Positions 18,919 through 28,129 of a stretch of DNA of 64,000 nucleotides are shown here, one piece after another. The notes beneath the pieces were generated by a model, which saw only the letters and a program-made list of their open reading frames with translations, was not told the origin of the DNA and made no database searches. The translations under genes were made by a program, and so were the position numbers. The stretch's first letter is position 1; the number at the start of each line of letters is the position of its first letter. The DNA is from Albirhodobacter sp042466415. Its GTDB lineage: Bacteria; Pseudomonadota; Alphaproteobacteria; Rhodobacterales; Rhodobacteraceae. The DNA is taken from NCBI RefSeq assembly GCF_042466415.1, contig NZ_JAXHCH010000001.1, positions 124,001-188,000 on the forward strand. The letters run 5' to 3'.

Positions 18919-18940
18919 TGCATTTTTCTTAAGTCTTCTG

Positions 18941-18971
18941 GCGTGCGCCCGTTGGTTCGGGCGCACGCTTT
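18941..18971 (+). terminator. Terminator after the molybdenum hydroxylase operon
   Basis: A perfect 10-bp stem GCGTGCGCCC/GGGCGCACGC with an 8-nt loop is followed by TTTC, 22 nt after the large-subunit stop. Confidence 0.75.
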
Positions 18972-19131
18972 CATATACGCCCCCCTTCCCCGATCGTACG
19001 CTTCCCGATTGACTTGCGCCGCCTCGGCCCCCTAAATGTCTCGGGCATTTCATTTCTCGACGTTTAATGTGTGTTTGTTGCCAGCCCATTGCAGGTGTCG
19101 CCCCTTCGCGCGCCAAAAGGAACAAACGACG

Positions 19132-20079
19132 ATGACCACGCAGAACGCCGCAGCGCTTATACCCGTATCTCGCCCCACGATTGGCATGGCGATGATGGTT
19201 GCTGCAATGCTTTTGCTGCCGGTCGGGGACACGCTCGTTAAGCTGCTCACACAGGTACTCGCCCCCGCGCAACTCGCCGCAATGCGATGCTTCGTGCAGG
19301 CCTGCGCCCTCGCAATTATGTTCTTTGTCTTTCGCAAAAAGCAGCGAGGTAAGATTTTTACGCATTGGTCTGTGCTCTCGGGGTGTCTCGCGGCGGTCAT
19401 CTCGATCAGTCTGATTACTGCGTTCCAAGCGATGCCCATCGCCACGGCGATCGCGATTTTCTTCGTCGAACCCCTTATCCTGACGTTGCTGGCAGGCGTC
19501 TTTCTTCGGGAAAAGCCGGGCCCCAGACGATACGTTGCAATCGGCGTTGGGATGCTCGGCGTCTTGCTGATTTTGCGGCCCAATTTTGCGGAATTTGGCC
19601 TCGTGGTGATTTACCCCCTGATCGGGGCGACCGCTTACGCACTCAATATGATCGTGTCGAAACAGGCGACGCAGCGAAGTTCCGCTTTGACGTTTCAGGT
19701 CGGCGCATCCTCTTGCGCGGCCGTCGCCGCCATTGTTTGGATGTTCGCGCAACAGGAGCAAGGCGACGCGCTGGTTGCCCTCACATCAATCCCGCCTTGG
19801 GTCCTAGGCAGCGTCATCGTGTCGGGTATTCTGGCGGCCGTGACCTTCCTGCTGATCGCCAGCGCGTTCAGCTTCGCCCAAGCGAGCCTTCTCGCGCCAT
19901 TTCAATACCTTGAAATTCTCGGAGCAACGGCGTTGGGCTTTTGGATATTTGGTGACGTGCCAGATACGCTGACGATTATCGGGGCGCTCATTTTGCTCGG
20001 CTCCGGACTTTACCTCTTGCACCGCGAACGCAAGGCGGAGATCCCTTCGCAACAAATTCGCGCGCGCAATGACCGTTAG
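19132..20079 (+). CDS. EamA/DMT-superfamily transporter
   Basis: 315 residues with about ten hydrophobic segments arranged as two EamA repeats, an inner-membrane metabolite exporter/importer of the drug/metabolite superfamily. The segment starting MPIATAIAIFFVEP and the GLYLLHRERK ending are typical of Rhodobacterales DMT carriers. The start at 19132 has AGGAAC upstream and begins just before the first membrane segment; an in-frame start at 19036 would add an unlikely 32-residue hydrophilic leader. The stop is TAG. The substrate is unknown. It has its own transcription unit after the terminator at 18941. Confidence 0.88.
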   Translation: MTTQNAAALIPVSRPTIGMAMMVAAMLLLPVGDTLVKLLTQVLAPAQLAAMRCFVQACALAIMFFVFRKKQRGKIFTHWSVLSGCLAAVISISLITAFQAMPIATAIAIFFVEPLILTLLAGVFLREKPGPRRYVAIGVGMLGVLLILRPNFAEFGLVVIYPLIGATAYALNMIVSKQATQRSSALTFQVGASSCAAVAAIVWMFAQQEQGDALVALTSIPPWVLGSVIVSGILAAVTFLLIASAFSFAQASLLAPFQYLEILGATALGFWIFGDVPDTLTIIGALILLGSGLYLLHRERKAEIPSQQIRARNDR

Positions 20080-20125
20080 CTATGCGTATCGATCCTTAAA
20101 TGCCCTAAGTTAAGTGAGGATAAAA

Positions 20126-20629
20126 ATGTCTCGCCTGCTCAAATCCGTTGCACTTGTGGCCCTCCTATCCGCAGCGCCCGCCTCCGCTAAAGATGCGGAT
20201 TACATCGACAACCGCTCCAGCGCGGAGGATGTGGTCATCTCTTATTACAATGCAATTTCTCATGGCCAATTCGCGCGCGCATTCTCGTACGGTTTGCGCG
20301 CGGCGCCCCTTGAAACGCAGGTCGAACTGGATGCCGCGTTCGAGGCGTTCGGCGATGGCTACACAGATGTCGAGCAAATTCGCGTTCGGCTTGGCACGCC
20401 ACTTTCTGATGCCGGCGCAGGCGGGGAAATGGCCGCCATTCCCGTTATCCTTCAAACGCGCGACAGTGCTGGTGGCAAGACAGTTGAGGCGGCGTGCCAC
20501 TACCTGACGCAACTTTCCCCGAGCGCTCAGGATGCGGTGCCATTCGAACCGATCCGGATTGAGCGCACCAGCCGCCAAGTGATCAACGGCGAGTTCGCGA
20601 CGGTCGACATGCCAGACTGCAGTTTTTGA
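20126..20629 (+). CDS. Exported hypothetical protein, NTF2-like
   Basis: 167 residues. The N-terminal signal peptide (about residues 1-22) ends ASA/KDADY. The mature part begins AEDVVISYYNAISHGQFARAFSY, in pieces typical of small NTF2-like domains (SYYNAIS followed by a length of mixed alpha/beta), with two cysteines, one in the penultimate position pair DCSF, that could form a disulfide. The ATG at 20126 has GAGGAT upstream. No function can be named. It is convergent with the DUF2520 gene, 19 nt away. Confidence 0.7.
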   Translation: MSRLLKSVALVALLSAAPASAKDADYIDNRSSAEDVVISYYNAISHGQFARAFSYGLRAAPLETQVELDAAFEAFGDGYTDVEQIRVRLGTPLSDAGAGGEMAAIPVILQTRDSAGGKTVEAACHYLTQLSPSAQDAVPFEPIRIERTSRQVINGEFATVDMPDCSF

Positions 20630-20648
20630 TCGGGCATCATTCACGCAT

Positions 20649-21479
20649 TCACTCGACGTCAAGCGTTTGGCCCGTTGCTTTCAACCGCTTGGCCATTTCG
20701 CTGAGCAAATCATAGGCGCGTCCCGCGTCGGGGTGCCAGTTGCTCACCTGTTGCGACTGGCGGGCAACAACGTCGCCATCCCCGCGCGCGGCCGGCCCAG
20801 TCAGCGCGGCTTGGGGTCCCAAGGCGGCTAGATTGGTGACCGTGCTCGCAAGAAGCGACGCTTGCATATCTTTCGCGATCGCGTCCTCGACACCAGCCTG
20901 CGCCCAAGCCTCGCGCGCAACGGCTTGCAGCACAGTGGTGAAGTTGCTCGTGAAAACCGCTGCCGCGTGGTAGAGCCCTTTCGAGGCGGTCTCAACATGG
21001 AAACAGCGCGCGCCGAGCGGGGTGAAAACCCTCTGAACGAGCGCCGCCGCCGGCTCATCCCCCTCAACTCCGCATAGGCTCCCCTTGAAGGCCTCGAGTG
21101 CCCGCGCGGGTTCCGCGAAGGACAGCACAGGGTGCAAGCTCGCGCAGCTCCAGCCTTGCGCGCTCAAAGGCGCCAACTCGCTCGACGCGAGAAAGCCACT
21201 GAAATGCACAGCCGCCGCCGCGGGATGACCCGCCTGCGCGAGCGCATGGGCGGCGGAGGCGATTTGCCCATCGGACACTGAAAGAAGCCATAAATCTGCC
21301 GGGCGCATCCGTTTAATTGTTGCGCAGACCCTGCCCGATTGGATGAACGAAGCCGCATTTTGGGCCGTCTCTTGCGACCTGTTGTGGATGTCTTGAATGG
21401 TTCCGACGCCCTCGCGCACGATCAAGCGACCGATCGTGCGCCCCACGGCCCCCGCACCGATAATATTGATGGTCAGCAT
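20649..21479 (-). CDS. Rossmann-fold/DUF2520 oxidoreductase-like protein
   Basis: 276 residues. The N-terminal NAD(P)-binding fold starts IIGAGAVGRTIGRLI, and the C-terminal helical DUF2520 domain contains the KGLYHAAAVFTSNF segment typical of the family. It resembles ProC/F420-dependent oxidoreductase relatives, but DUF2520 members have no established general reaction. The start at 21479 puts the Rossmann glycine motif at the very N-terminus; an upstream in-frame start at 21506 is less likely. Confidence 0.83.
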   Translation of the reverse strand: MLTINIIGAGAVGRTIGRLIVREGVGTIQDIHNRSQETAQNAASFIQSGRVCATIKRMRPADLWLLSVSDGQIASAAHALAQAGHPAAAAVHFSGFLASSELAPLSAQGWSCASLHPVLSFAEPARALEAFKGSLCGVEGDEPAAALVQRVFTPLGARCFHVETASKGLYHAAAVFTSNFTTVLQAVAREAWAQAGVEDAIAKDMQASLLASTVTNLAALGPQAALTGPAARGDGDVVARQSQQVSNWHPDAGRAYDLLSEMAKRLKATGQTLDVE

Positions 21480-21533
21480 GGCGTCTCTCCAAGGGTTGAA
21501 TAGCATCGGGCGAATGCACTTGCGCCTATTAAA

Positions 21534-21563
21534 ACGGGGCGCCTTCCGATGGAGGCGCCCCGT
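21534..21563 (-). terminator. Terminator of the TRAP operon
   Basis: A perfect 10-bp stem ACGGGGCGCC/GGCGCCCCGT with a 10-nt loop is followed on the minus strand by TTTTAATA, 33 nt past the DctM stop. Confidence 0.85.
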
Positions 21564-21596
21564 CTCGATGGGCCTAAGTTGCCCAGTTTGCCTTAC

Positions 21597-23294
21597 CTAC
21601 TGCGCGGGTGCGGTGTCGAACGACGGCAAGCCAGGAAGCCCCATGCCGCCCCCGTCCAGCGTCGGCAGGCCCCCGAGCGCAGGCAAACCGGGCATCCCTT
21701 GCTCGAACGTCGTCGCCACAGGAGGCGGCGTATTCTTGTAATGCGTGACCAAGCTTGGGAACGCGATCACGATCGCCAAAATCAACGCTTGCAAGCCGAT
21801 ATAGGGCAGTGCCCCTTTGTAGATCTCGATCGTTTTCACCGCTTTCATACGGCGCGAGGTCACAGGATCTGTCCAATCTTTGTCCGGCGCGACGGATCGC
21901 AAGAAGAACAAGGAGAACCCGAACGGCGGTGTCAGGAACGATGTTTGCAGGTTGATCCCCAAAATGACCCCGAACCAAATCAAGTCGATCCCCAACGCCT
22001 CGGCCACAGGGACCAAGAGCGGCACGATGATGAAGGCGATCTCGAAGAAATCAAGGAAGCACCCGAGGATGAATACGATAATCGTCACGACGATCAAGAA
22101 GCCGGTCTGGCCGCCCGGAAGCTGCAAGAGCAGTTCCTCGATCCACACATTGCCGTTGATGCCGTAGAAGGTCAGGCCGAAAACACGCGCGCCGATCAAG
22201 ATGAACATGACGAATGCGGCAAGGCGCGCGGTTGAATCCAGCGCTGATTTCATCGTGCCAAAGTCGAGCTTGCCGCGGATGTAGGCGAGGATCAAAGCGC
22301 CCGTCGCCCCCATTGCGCCACCCTCTGTCGGGGTCGCGATCCCGAGGAAGATCGTACCCAATACGAGGAAGATCAGCGCAAGCGGCGGGATTAGAACAAT
22401 AACCACCTCCTCCGCCAATTGCGACACGAGCCCGAGTGACAATTTGCGGTTCAAAGTCGTGACGGAGAGGGCAAAGACCGCGGCCAAGGTGATGGCCAGA
22501 ACCAGACGGTATTCGTCACTCACGCCGCTGAAGATCCAGCGATGCGCGACAATCGCCAGACCGACCGCAAGCGCGATAATTACCAGCAGCGACTTCACGC
22601 CGCCGTCAAACTTGCGAGCTTCAGGCGGCAAGGCCGGAACCGACTTGGGCCGGAAGATGGCCAACCAAACGATGAAACCGCAATATAGCAAGATCGTCAG
22701 CATCGCAGGGACGAACGCGCCAACATACATATCGCCAACAGGACGGCCCAATTGATCGGCCATCACGATCAACACCAACGACGGCGGAACAATCTGCGCC
22801 AACGTCCCAGAGGCCGCCACGGTGCCCGCCGCAATGGACGGTTTATAACCGTAGCGCAACATGATCGGCAAAGAGATAAGCCCCATCGCCATAACGGAGG
22901 CCGCGACAATCCCGGTTGTTGCCGCGAGAAGTGAGCCCACGAGCACCACTGCAAGCGCCAGACCGCCGCGGACAGGTCCGAACAACTGGCCGATTGTGTC
23001 GAGGAGATCCTCCGCCATGCCAGATCGTTCCAATATCAAACCCATGAAAGTGAAGAATGGAATCGCAAGCAAGGTCTCGTTCGACATGATGCCGAACACG
23101 CGACTTGGGTGGGATTGCAGCAATGGCCAGAAGAGGTTGATCTCTTCGGAATAGGGCGAGAGCTCGACGCCGATCACGAAGAAGAACAAGCCGCCTGCGG
23201 CAAGGGTGAATGCAACCGGATACCCCAGAAGCAACATCCCCATCACAGTGCAGAACATGATCGGGGCGAGGTTGTGTGCGAGAAGATCAATCAT
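21597..23294 (-). CDS. TRAP transporter large permease (DctM) with low-complexity tail
   Basis: 565 residues, an inner-membrane protein with about 12 or more hydrophobic segments; this is the DctM subunit that carries out Na+-coupled uptake with a periplasmic binding protein. Family features include MGLILERSGMAEDLLD and GVILGINLQTSFLTPPFGFSLFF in parts. The C-terminal 40 or so residues are rich in Gly, Leu and Pro with repeating GLP units, and are not part of the transport core. The small subunit's stop overlaps this start by 4 nt. No binding-protein (DctP) gene lies beside it, which is unusual; the partner must be elsewhere. The substrate is unknown. Confidence 0.92.
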   Translation of the reverse strand: MIDLLAHNLAPIMFCTVMGMLLLGYPVAFTLAAGGLFFFVIGVELSPYSEEINLFWPLLQSHPSRVFGIMSNETLLAIPFFTFMGLILERSGMAEDLLDTIGQLFGPVRGGLALAVVLVGSLLAATTGIVAASVMAMGLISLPIMLRYGYKPSIAAGTVAASGTLAQIVPPSLVLIVMADQLGRPVGDMYVGAFVPAMLTILLYCGFIVWLAIFRPKSVPALPPEARKFDGGVKSLLVIIALAVGLAIVAHRWIFSGVSDEYRLVLAITLAAVFALSVTTLNRKLSLGLVSQLAEEVVIVLIPPLALIFLVLGTIFLGIATPTEGGAMGATGALILAYIRGKLDFGTMKSALDSTARLAAFVMFILIGARVFGLTFYGINGNVWIEELLLQLPGGQTGFLIVVTIIVFILGCFLDFFEIAFIIVPLLVPVAEALGIDLIWFGVILGINLQTSFLTPPFGFSLFFLRSVAPDKDWTDPVTSRRMKAVKTIEIYKGALPYIGLQALILAIVIAFPSLVTHYKNTPPPVATTFEQGMPGLPALGGLPTLDGGGMGLPGLPSFDTAPAQ

Positions 23295-23833
23295 GTCAGA
23301 TCAAGCCCCGCTGACTCTTGGGTATCAACCATTGCGCCCTTCAAAACGGCCCAACGCTTGATAATTTCAGATATGGATTGCGCGAGCAGCAGCGCAAATC
23401 CGAGCAAAATGAGAAGCTTAGCCGGCCACAAAATCAAGCCTCCGTAATTCGCGGAGACTTCCCCCGATTTCGCCGCCGTCATGAAATACGGCCAAGACAG
23501 CCATGTCATCAACAGGCAGAACGGCAGCAGGAAGGTGACATGACAGACCAGATCGATAATGTCGCGCGTACGCTTGCTGAAATAGGTCGTCAAAACGTCG
23601 ATCCGCACATGCGCATTGCGACGAAGCGCATCCGCAGCTGTTAACATGAACACCGCCCCAAAGAAGTACCACTGCAATTCTAACCAGCTATTGGAGGCCA
23701 GGTTGAATGCTTTGCGCATGATTGCGTTGCCCGTGCTCACAAGAACGGCGGCAAGCAAGAGCCACGAGACATGCCTGCCGCAAAAGGCCGTCAGCGCGTC
23801 GATACGGCGCGCGAGCCCCAAGAATGATGACAT
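23291..23833 (-). CDS. TRAP transporter small permease (DctQ)
   Basis: 180 residues with four predicted membrane segments, the DctQ family. It has SWLELQWYFFGAVFML and RIDVLTTYFSKRT segments common to the mannitol/chloroaromatic-type TRAP systems. It overlaps the DctM start by 4 nt, so they are translationally coupled. The ATG at 23833 lies after GGGAGGGAG; the frame also opens further upstream to 23866 but without a good ribosome site. Confidence 0.9.
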   Translation of the reverse strand: MSSFLGLARRIDALTAFCGRHVSWLLLAAVLVSTGNAIMRKAFNLASNSWLELQWYFFGAVFMLTAADALRRNAHVRIDVLTTYFSKRTRDIIDLVCHVTFLLPFCLLMTWLSWPYFMTAAKSGEVSANYGGLILWPAKLLILLGFALLLAQSISEIIKRWAVLKGAMVDTQESAGLDLT

Positions 23834-24077
23834 TATTTCTCCCTCCCTTTTTGCTAAACTTACCATCTGGTGTCACAGTCGCAATCATTACAGGCCAAGT
23901 TATTGCGTTTTATGCCAATCAGCCGCACTTCCGTCCCCTTCATCGGGGGTTTTACAGCGTATGCGCGACATGAACCACGCGATTGGCCGGCACGCGCCCC
24001 GGCGACTTTACCTCACGCCGTCATCTGTTAAGGAAGCCCCCTCTGTGCGGCACACCGCGACAAAATAAGGATTAGGA

Positions 24078-25544
24078 ATGGAATTGGGTGTTTGGATCAG
24101 CCTCACCGCGTATTTCGCGCTGATGCTCGGGATTGGCGTTTACGCGTACCGTAAGTCGAGTTCGGATTCAGAAGATTACCTGTTGGGCGGGCGCAATTTG
24201 CACCCTGCCGTAGCAGCGCTCTCTGCGGGGGCCTCGGATATGAGCGGCTGGTTGCTGCTCGGCCTGCCCGGCGCGCTCTATGCGTCCGGTCTTGTTGAGG
24301 CTTGGATCGGCATCGGCCTGTTTGTTGGCGCGTTGATCAACTGGATCGTCGTCGCTCCGCGCCTGCGCGAGCAAACCGAACGTTACGACAATGCGCTCAC
24401 AATTCCGGCCTTTCTTGCAAACCGGTTCCCATCGAAGGCTACAGCGCTGCGTCTTGTATCAGCGATCATTATCGTTGTGTTTTTCTCGGTCTACACCGCA
24501 TCCGGCCTTGTTGCTGGCGGCAAGCTTTTCATCAGCGTGTTCGACGGCGGATATATGACGGGCGTATGGCTGACGTTGGGCGTCGTGCTGGCCTATACCG
24601 TCATCGGCGGGTTCCTGGCGGTCAGCCTCACGGATTTTGTGCAAGGCTGCATCATGATGCTCGCTTTGGTCATCATGCCCTTGGTGGTCTTGTATTCGGG
24701 CAAGGGGAACGGCTTTGCACAAGCGGGCGAAACTCTGTCGCGTGTTGATCCCAACTTCCTTTCGCTCACCCATGGCCTGACGGCGATCGGCTTCCTTTCG
24801 GCCGTCACTTGGGGCCTTGGTTATTTTGGCCAGCCTCACATCATCGTCCGGTTCATGGCGATCAAGGATGTCAAATCGGTCGGAACGGCGCGCAATATCG
24901 GGATGGGTTGGATGGCCATTTCCCTACTCGGCGCCTTGGGCGTTGGGATCTTTGGCCGCGCCTACGCGGAGCGTAACGGGCTTGTCGTCGACGATGCGGA
25001 AACCGTATTCATCCTGCTCGCGGATTTGTTGTTCCATCCGCTCGTGACCGGATTCTTGTTTGCGGCCCTGCTTGCGGCGGTGATGTCCACGGTATCGAGC
25101 CAGCTGCTCGTCGCATCCTCCTCGATGGCCGAGGATTTCTACCGCCTGTTTTTGCGCAAATCCGCCCGCGAAAGCGAGATTGTCATGATTGGCCGGATCT
25201 CCGTGGTACTTGTGGGCGTGGTTGCAGCCATGATCGCGAGCGACCCGCAAAGCAACGTGCTTGGGTTGGTCTCCAACGCTTGGGCAGGCTTTGGCGCGGC
25301 CTTTGGCCCGTTGATCATCCTGTCCCTCACATGGAACCGGATGACGGGCGCGGGGGCGGTTGCGGGCTTGGTCGTTGGCGCCGCTGTGGTGATCACATGG
25401 ATCAGCCTTGGCTATAACGCGGCCTTTATGGGCGGCGCAGGGGTCTATGAGATCATCCCAGGCTTCATCGCCTCGTTCATCGCGATCATTGTGGTCAGCC
25501 TCACCTCGCGCCAAACGGGCGAATTCCGCGCACGCATGACATAA
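24078..25544 (+). CDS. putP: Sodium/proline symporter, PutP-type
   Basis: 488 residues, an inner-membrane SSS-family carrier with about 13 hydrophobic segments. Family marks are YRKSSSDSEDYLLGGR near residue 30, LSAGASDMSGWLLLGLPG, and GYFGQPHIIVRFMA around residue 250, as in PutP, which takes up L-proline with Na+. AAGGATTAGGA lies directly before the ATG. It stands alone, with a bidirectional terminator after it. Proline can serve as an osmolyte or carbon source; which applies here is not visible. Confidence 0.9.
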   Translation: MELGVWISLTAYFALMLGIGVYAYRKSSSDSEDYLLGGRNLHPAVAALSAGASDMSGWLLLGLPGALYASGLVEAWIGIGLFVGALINWIVVAPRLREQTERYDNALTIPAFLANRFPSKATALRLVSAIIIVVFFSVYTASGLVAGGKLFISVFDGGYMTGVWLTLGVVLAYTVIGGFLAVSLTDFVQGCIMMLALVIMPLVVLYSGKGNGFAQAGETLSRVDPNFLSLTHGLTAIGFLSAVTWGLGYFGQPHIIVRFMAIKDVKSVGTARNIGMGWMAISLLGALGVGIFGRAYAERNGLVVDDAETVFILLADLLFHPLVTGFLFAALLAAVMSTVSSQLLVASSSMAEDFYRLFLRKSARESEIVMIGRISVVLVGVVAAMIASDPQSNVLGLVSNAWAGFGAAFGPLIILSLTWNRMTGAGAVAGLVVGAAVVITWISLGYNAAFMGGAGVYEIIPGFIASFIAIIVVSLTSRQTGEFRARMT

Positions 25545-25579
25545 GGCATGCTTAAGCACAAAAGGCGATTTTGACAAAG

Positions 25580-25613
25580 AACGGCGCGCCTTGCAGGAGG
25601 GCGCGCCGTTTTA
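25580..25613. terminator. Terminator between putP and the amino-acid ABC operon
   Basis: An 11-bp stem AACGGCGCGCC/GGCGCGCCGTT with a 9-nt loop is followed by TT on the plus strand and preceded by A-rich sequence. It may serve both converging units. Confidence 0.75.
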
Positions 25614-25651
25614 ACATGGGGCGATAACTCAGCCCTCCTCAGCATATCCAA

Positions 25652-26398
25652 TTAACCGACGCGGCGTAAAAAGGCTTTCGTCCTCGGGTCTTGCGGATCG
25701 CCCAACACTTGCGCTGGCGTTCCTTGTTCGATGATCCGCCCCTCCGCCATGAAGATAATGCGGTCCGCAATTTCACGCGCGAATTGCATCTCATGCGTGA
25801 CGATCAGCATCGTTTGGCGTTTTTGCGCGACGCGTCGCATCAGGTCGAGAACTTCCCCAACCCATTCCGGATCAAGCGCGGACGTCGGCTCGTCGAATAA
25901 CATCAAATCCGCATCCAGAGCCATCGCCCGCCCGATGCCGACACGTTGTTGCTGACCGCCTGAAAGAGCCGCCGGATAAGAGTGCGCCTTATCGATCAGA
26001 CCCGTCTCGCGCAGGATGTCTTCGGCGCGCGCAATGGCAGCGGCGCTTGATTGCCCCTTCACCGTGATCAACGCCTGCGTGATATTTTCAAGCGCGGTCT
26101 TATTCGCAAAGAGGGCGTAATTCTGGAAGACAAAAGCCGTCCGGCGCCGCAACGCCAGGATTTCCGCGCGGCTGGCAGATTGCGCCTGCACGGTTAAATC
26201 CCCGACGCGGATCGTTCCGCTATCGGGCTTGTCTAGAAAGTTCAGCGTGCGGAGCAATGTCGATTTGCCCGTGCCCGAAGGCCCGATCACCACGACACGC
26301 TCGCCCGCGCCAATTTCAAGTGAGATATTGTTAAGGACATGGGTTTGGCCAAAGGACTTGTTTAGCCCCTTGATTGAGATCACGGCATCAGATGTCAT
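25652..26398 (-). CDS. Polar amino-acid ABC transporter ATP-binding protein
   Basis: 248 residues. It has Walker A GPSGTGKSTLL (about residues 38-48), Q-loop FVFQNYALF, signature LSGGQQQRVGIGRA, and Walker B DLMLFDEPTSALDP. It is a PAAT/HisP-GlnQ-type ATPase that powers import of a polar amino acid. Its start overlaps the permease stop by 4 nt. It is last in the three-gene unit binding protein-permease-ATPase. Confidence 0.95.
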   Translation of the reverse strand: MTSDAVISIKGLNKSFGQTHVLNNISLEIGAGERVVVIGPSGTGKSTLLRTLNFLDKPDSGTIRVGDLTVQAQSASRAEILALRRRTAFVFQNYALFANKTALENITQALITVKGQSSAAAIARAEDILRETGLIDKAHSYPAALSGGQQQRVGIGRAMALDADLMLFDEPTSALDPEWVGEVLDLMRRVAQKRQTMLIVTHEMQFAREIADRIIFMAEGRIIEQGTPAQVLGDPQDPRTKAFLRRVG

Positions 26399-27069
26399 CT
26401 TGCGTGCGCCCTATTCAAGTAAGTCTCCAAACGGCGCTGCACAAAGGCGAGCGCCTCGACGATGATCCAGTAAATCGCTGCGACGACGATGAAGGCTTCG
26501 AAATAGAGAAAACTCCCCGCCGCCTCTTTTTGTGTCGCGCCCATCAGCTCTGTCACGCCCAAGGTGAAGGCCAGCGAGGTGCCCTTGATCATATCGATGA
26601 AATAATTGACCAAAGTAGGGGCCGCGACCCGCGCTGCCTGCGGCAATATGATCTGCCGCATCATCTGGCTTTGGGTCATTCCAACTGCCTGCGCCGCCTC
26701 CCATTGGCTGCGCTCCACGCCCAAAATCGCGGCGCGAATACTCTCGGCCATATAGGCCGAGAAATGCAGTGTAAGCCCCATGATCGTCGCGGTTACGCCG
26801 TTGATAGTCCCGAGAAACGCGACCATTTGCGGCAGGCCGTAATAAAACAGAAATAGCTGCACCAAAAGCGGCGTGCCACGGAAGAAGCTGATGAACAGGC
26901 GCACGAAGTGATCCAAAACGGGGATCCGAAAGACACGTTCCACCGCCATGATCGACGCGAGCACCAGCGCACATGCCATCGCGACGAGCGCCATCAAAAG
27001 CGTGAGCGGGACATAGCCCAGAAGCACGGGCACAAGCCCCCACATATAGTCCAGATCTAGGCCCCGCAT
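26395..27069 (-). CDS. Polar amino-acid ABC transporter permease
   Basis: 224 residues, an inner-membrane HisM/GlnP-type permease with about five membrane segments. It has the AYMAESIRAAILGVERSQWEA-like coupling loop (EAA loop, seen as AAQAVGMTQSQMMRQIILP in pieces). A single permease gene suggests a homodimer. The binding protein gene ends 3 nt before its start, and the ATPase overlaps its stop. Confidence 0.94.
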   Translation of the reverse strand: MRGLDLDYMWGLVPVLLGYVPLTLLMALVAMACALVLASIMAVERVFRIPVLDHFVRLFISFFRGTPLLVQLFLFYYGLPQMVAFLGTINGVTATIMGLTLHFSAYMAESIRAAILGVERSQWEAAQAVGMTQSQMMRQIILPQAARVAAPTLVNYFIDMIKGTSLAFTLGVTELMGATQKEAAGSFLYFEAFIVVAAIYWIIVEALAFVQRRLETYLNRAHAR

Positions 27070-27072
27070 CGA

Positions 27073-27825
27073 TCAATCCACCTTCGTGATATCGGCACCA
27101 AACCACTTGTTCGAAATCTCGGACAAGGTGCCGTTTTCTTTCAATCTTGCGATCGCCGCATCGACTTTATCTCGTTGGGCCTGTCCCGCCGCATCATTGC
27201 GGAAGGGGAGCGCGTTGCGAATTTCGCTAAACGGTGCGCCAGCAAGCGCCAAGGGCAAGGGACTTTCGGCAATAAGCTGCGCCGAGGAAACGCGGTCCAT
27301 CACGAAGGCATCAACGCGGCCCAGAGCGGTATCTTGGGCAATGTTGCTCTCATATGTCCGCACATCGATCTCCGTCGCATTGGGGAGGTTAGATAGCAAT
27401 TCCTCGAAATTTGACCCGAGGTTGACGGCAACGGTCTTACCGCTCAGATCGTCTGGGCCGCTGATCGTTGCCTCATTGCCCTTTTTGACAACAACTTGCG
27501 CGCCATCAAAGACATAGGGCTTTGAGAAGGCGAATTTGGCCTCACGCTCGGGCGTAATCGTGATCTGGTTGGCAATGGTGTCAATGCGGCCGGACTCAAG
27601 CGCGCCGATCAACCCAGAGAACGACATAGTGACATATTCCACCTCGTCGCCCGTTTCGGCCGCGACCGCATTCATGAAATCAACTTCAAAGCCTTGCAAA
27701 ACATCAAGCTTTACAAAGGTAAACGGGAAATAACCGCCCGACATACCAACGCGTAAAACATCCGCTTGGGCGGCGGTGAGGCTGGTCGATAGGGCGAGGA
27801 TTGTGGCGGCGATGAGCTTTTTCAT
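27073..27825 (-). CDS. Amino-acid-binding periplasmic protein
   Basis: 250 residues. The signal peptide (about residues 1-22) ends SLTAAQA/DVLRVG. The SBP_bac_3 fold follows with GFEVDFMNAVA, FSGLIGALESGRIDTI and IANQITITPEREAKF in the usual order, and a C-terminal LSEISNKWFG. It is similar in layout to cystine/polar amino-acid binders (FliY-like). The ATG at 27825 begins the signal peptide properly; an in-frame start at 27852 does not. It is the first gene of the ABC unit. The ligand is uncertain. Confidence 0.92.
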   Translation of the reverse strand: MKKLIAATILALSTSLTAAQADVLRVGMSGGYFPFTFVKLDVLQGFEVDFMNAVAAETGDEVEYVTMSFSGLIGALESGRIDTIANQITITPEREAKFAFSKPYVFDGAQVVVKKGNEATISGPDDLSGKTVAVNLGSNFEELLSNLPNATEIDVRTYESNIAQDTALGRVDAFVMDRVSSAQLIAESPLPLALAGAPFSEIRNALPFRNDAAGQAQRDKVDAAIARLKENGTLSEISNKWFGADITKVD

Positions 27826-28129
27826 TGTGGTCTCCATTTGCTTGGGCAGCACTTAACATCCCTCATCTGATCTTCAATGCGGTCGCCGCACGACAAGTCA
27901 GCTATGGTGAAATTTCTGCGCGCGCGAGAATATTGTTCCCCCCAACCCGCCTACCGCAAGACCATCGACACCTATGGTTTGCGGGGCGCGCCAAATGACC
28001 TCACGACACAGTCATGGCGCGCGCCCAGTTTCCGCTTGGAAAAGCCGCCTATTGCCGTTCCAAATAGGGGCAAGTTCCGGCGGGAGGACCTAATCGGGCG
28101 CTGGAAAGACCGTTGATAGGGAGAGACAG
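27826..28129. other. Divergent intergenic region
   Basis: 304 nt between the amino-acid ABC operon and the acyl-CoA ligase. An open frame of about 79 codons (27877-28116, plus) has no recognisable features and no ribosome site, so it is not called. Promoters for both units are expected here. Confidence 0.4.

Noticed and set aside
27877..28116. 79-codon frame upstream of the acyl-CoA ligase
   Set aside because: No ribosome site or motif; overlaps the expected promoter region.
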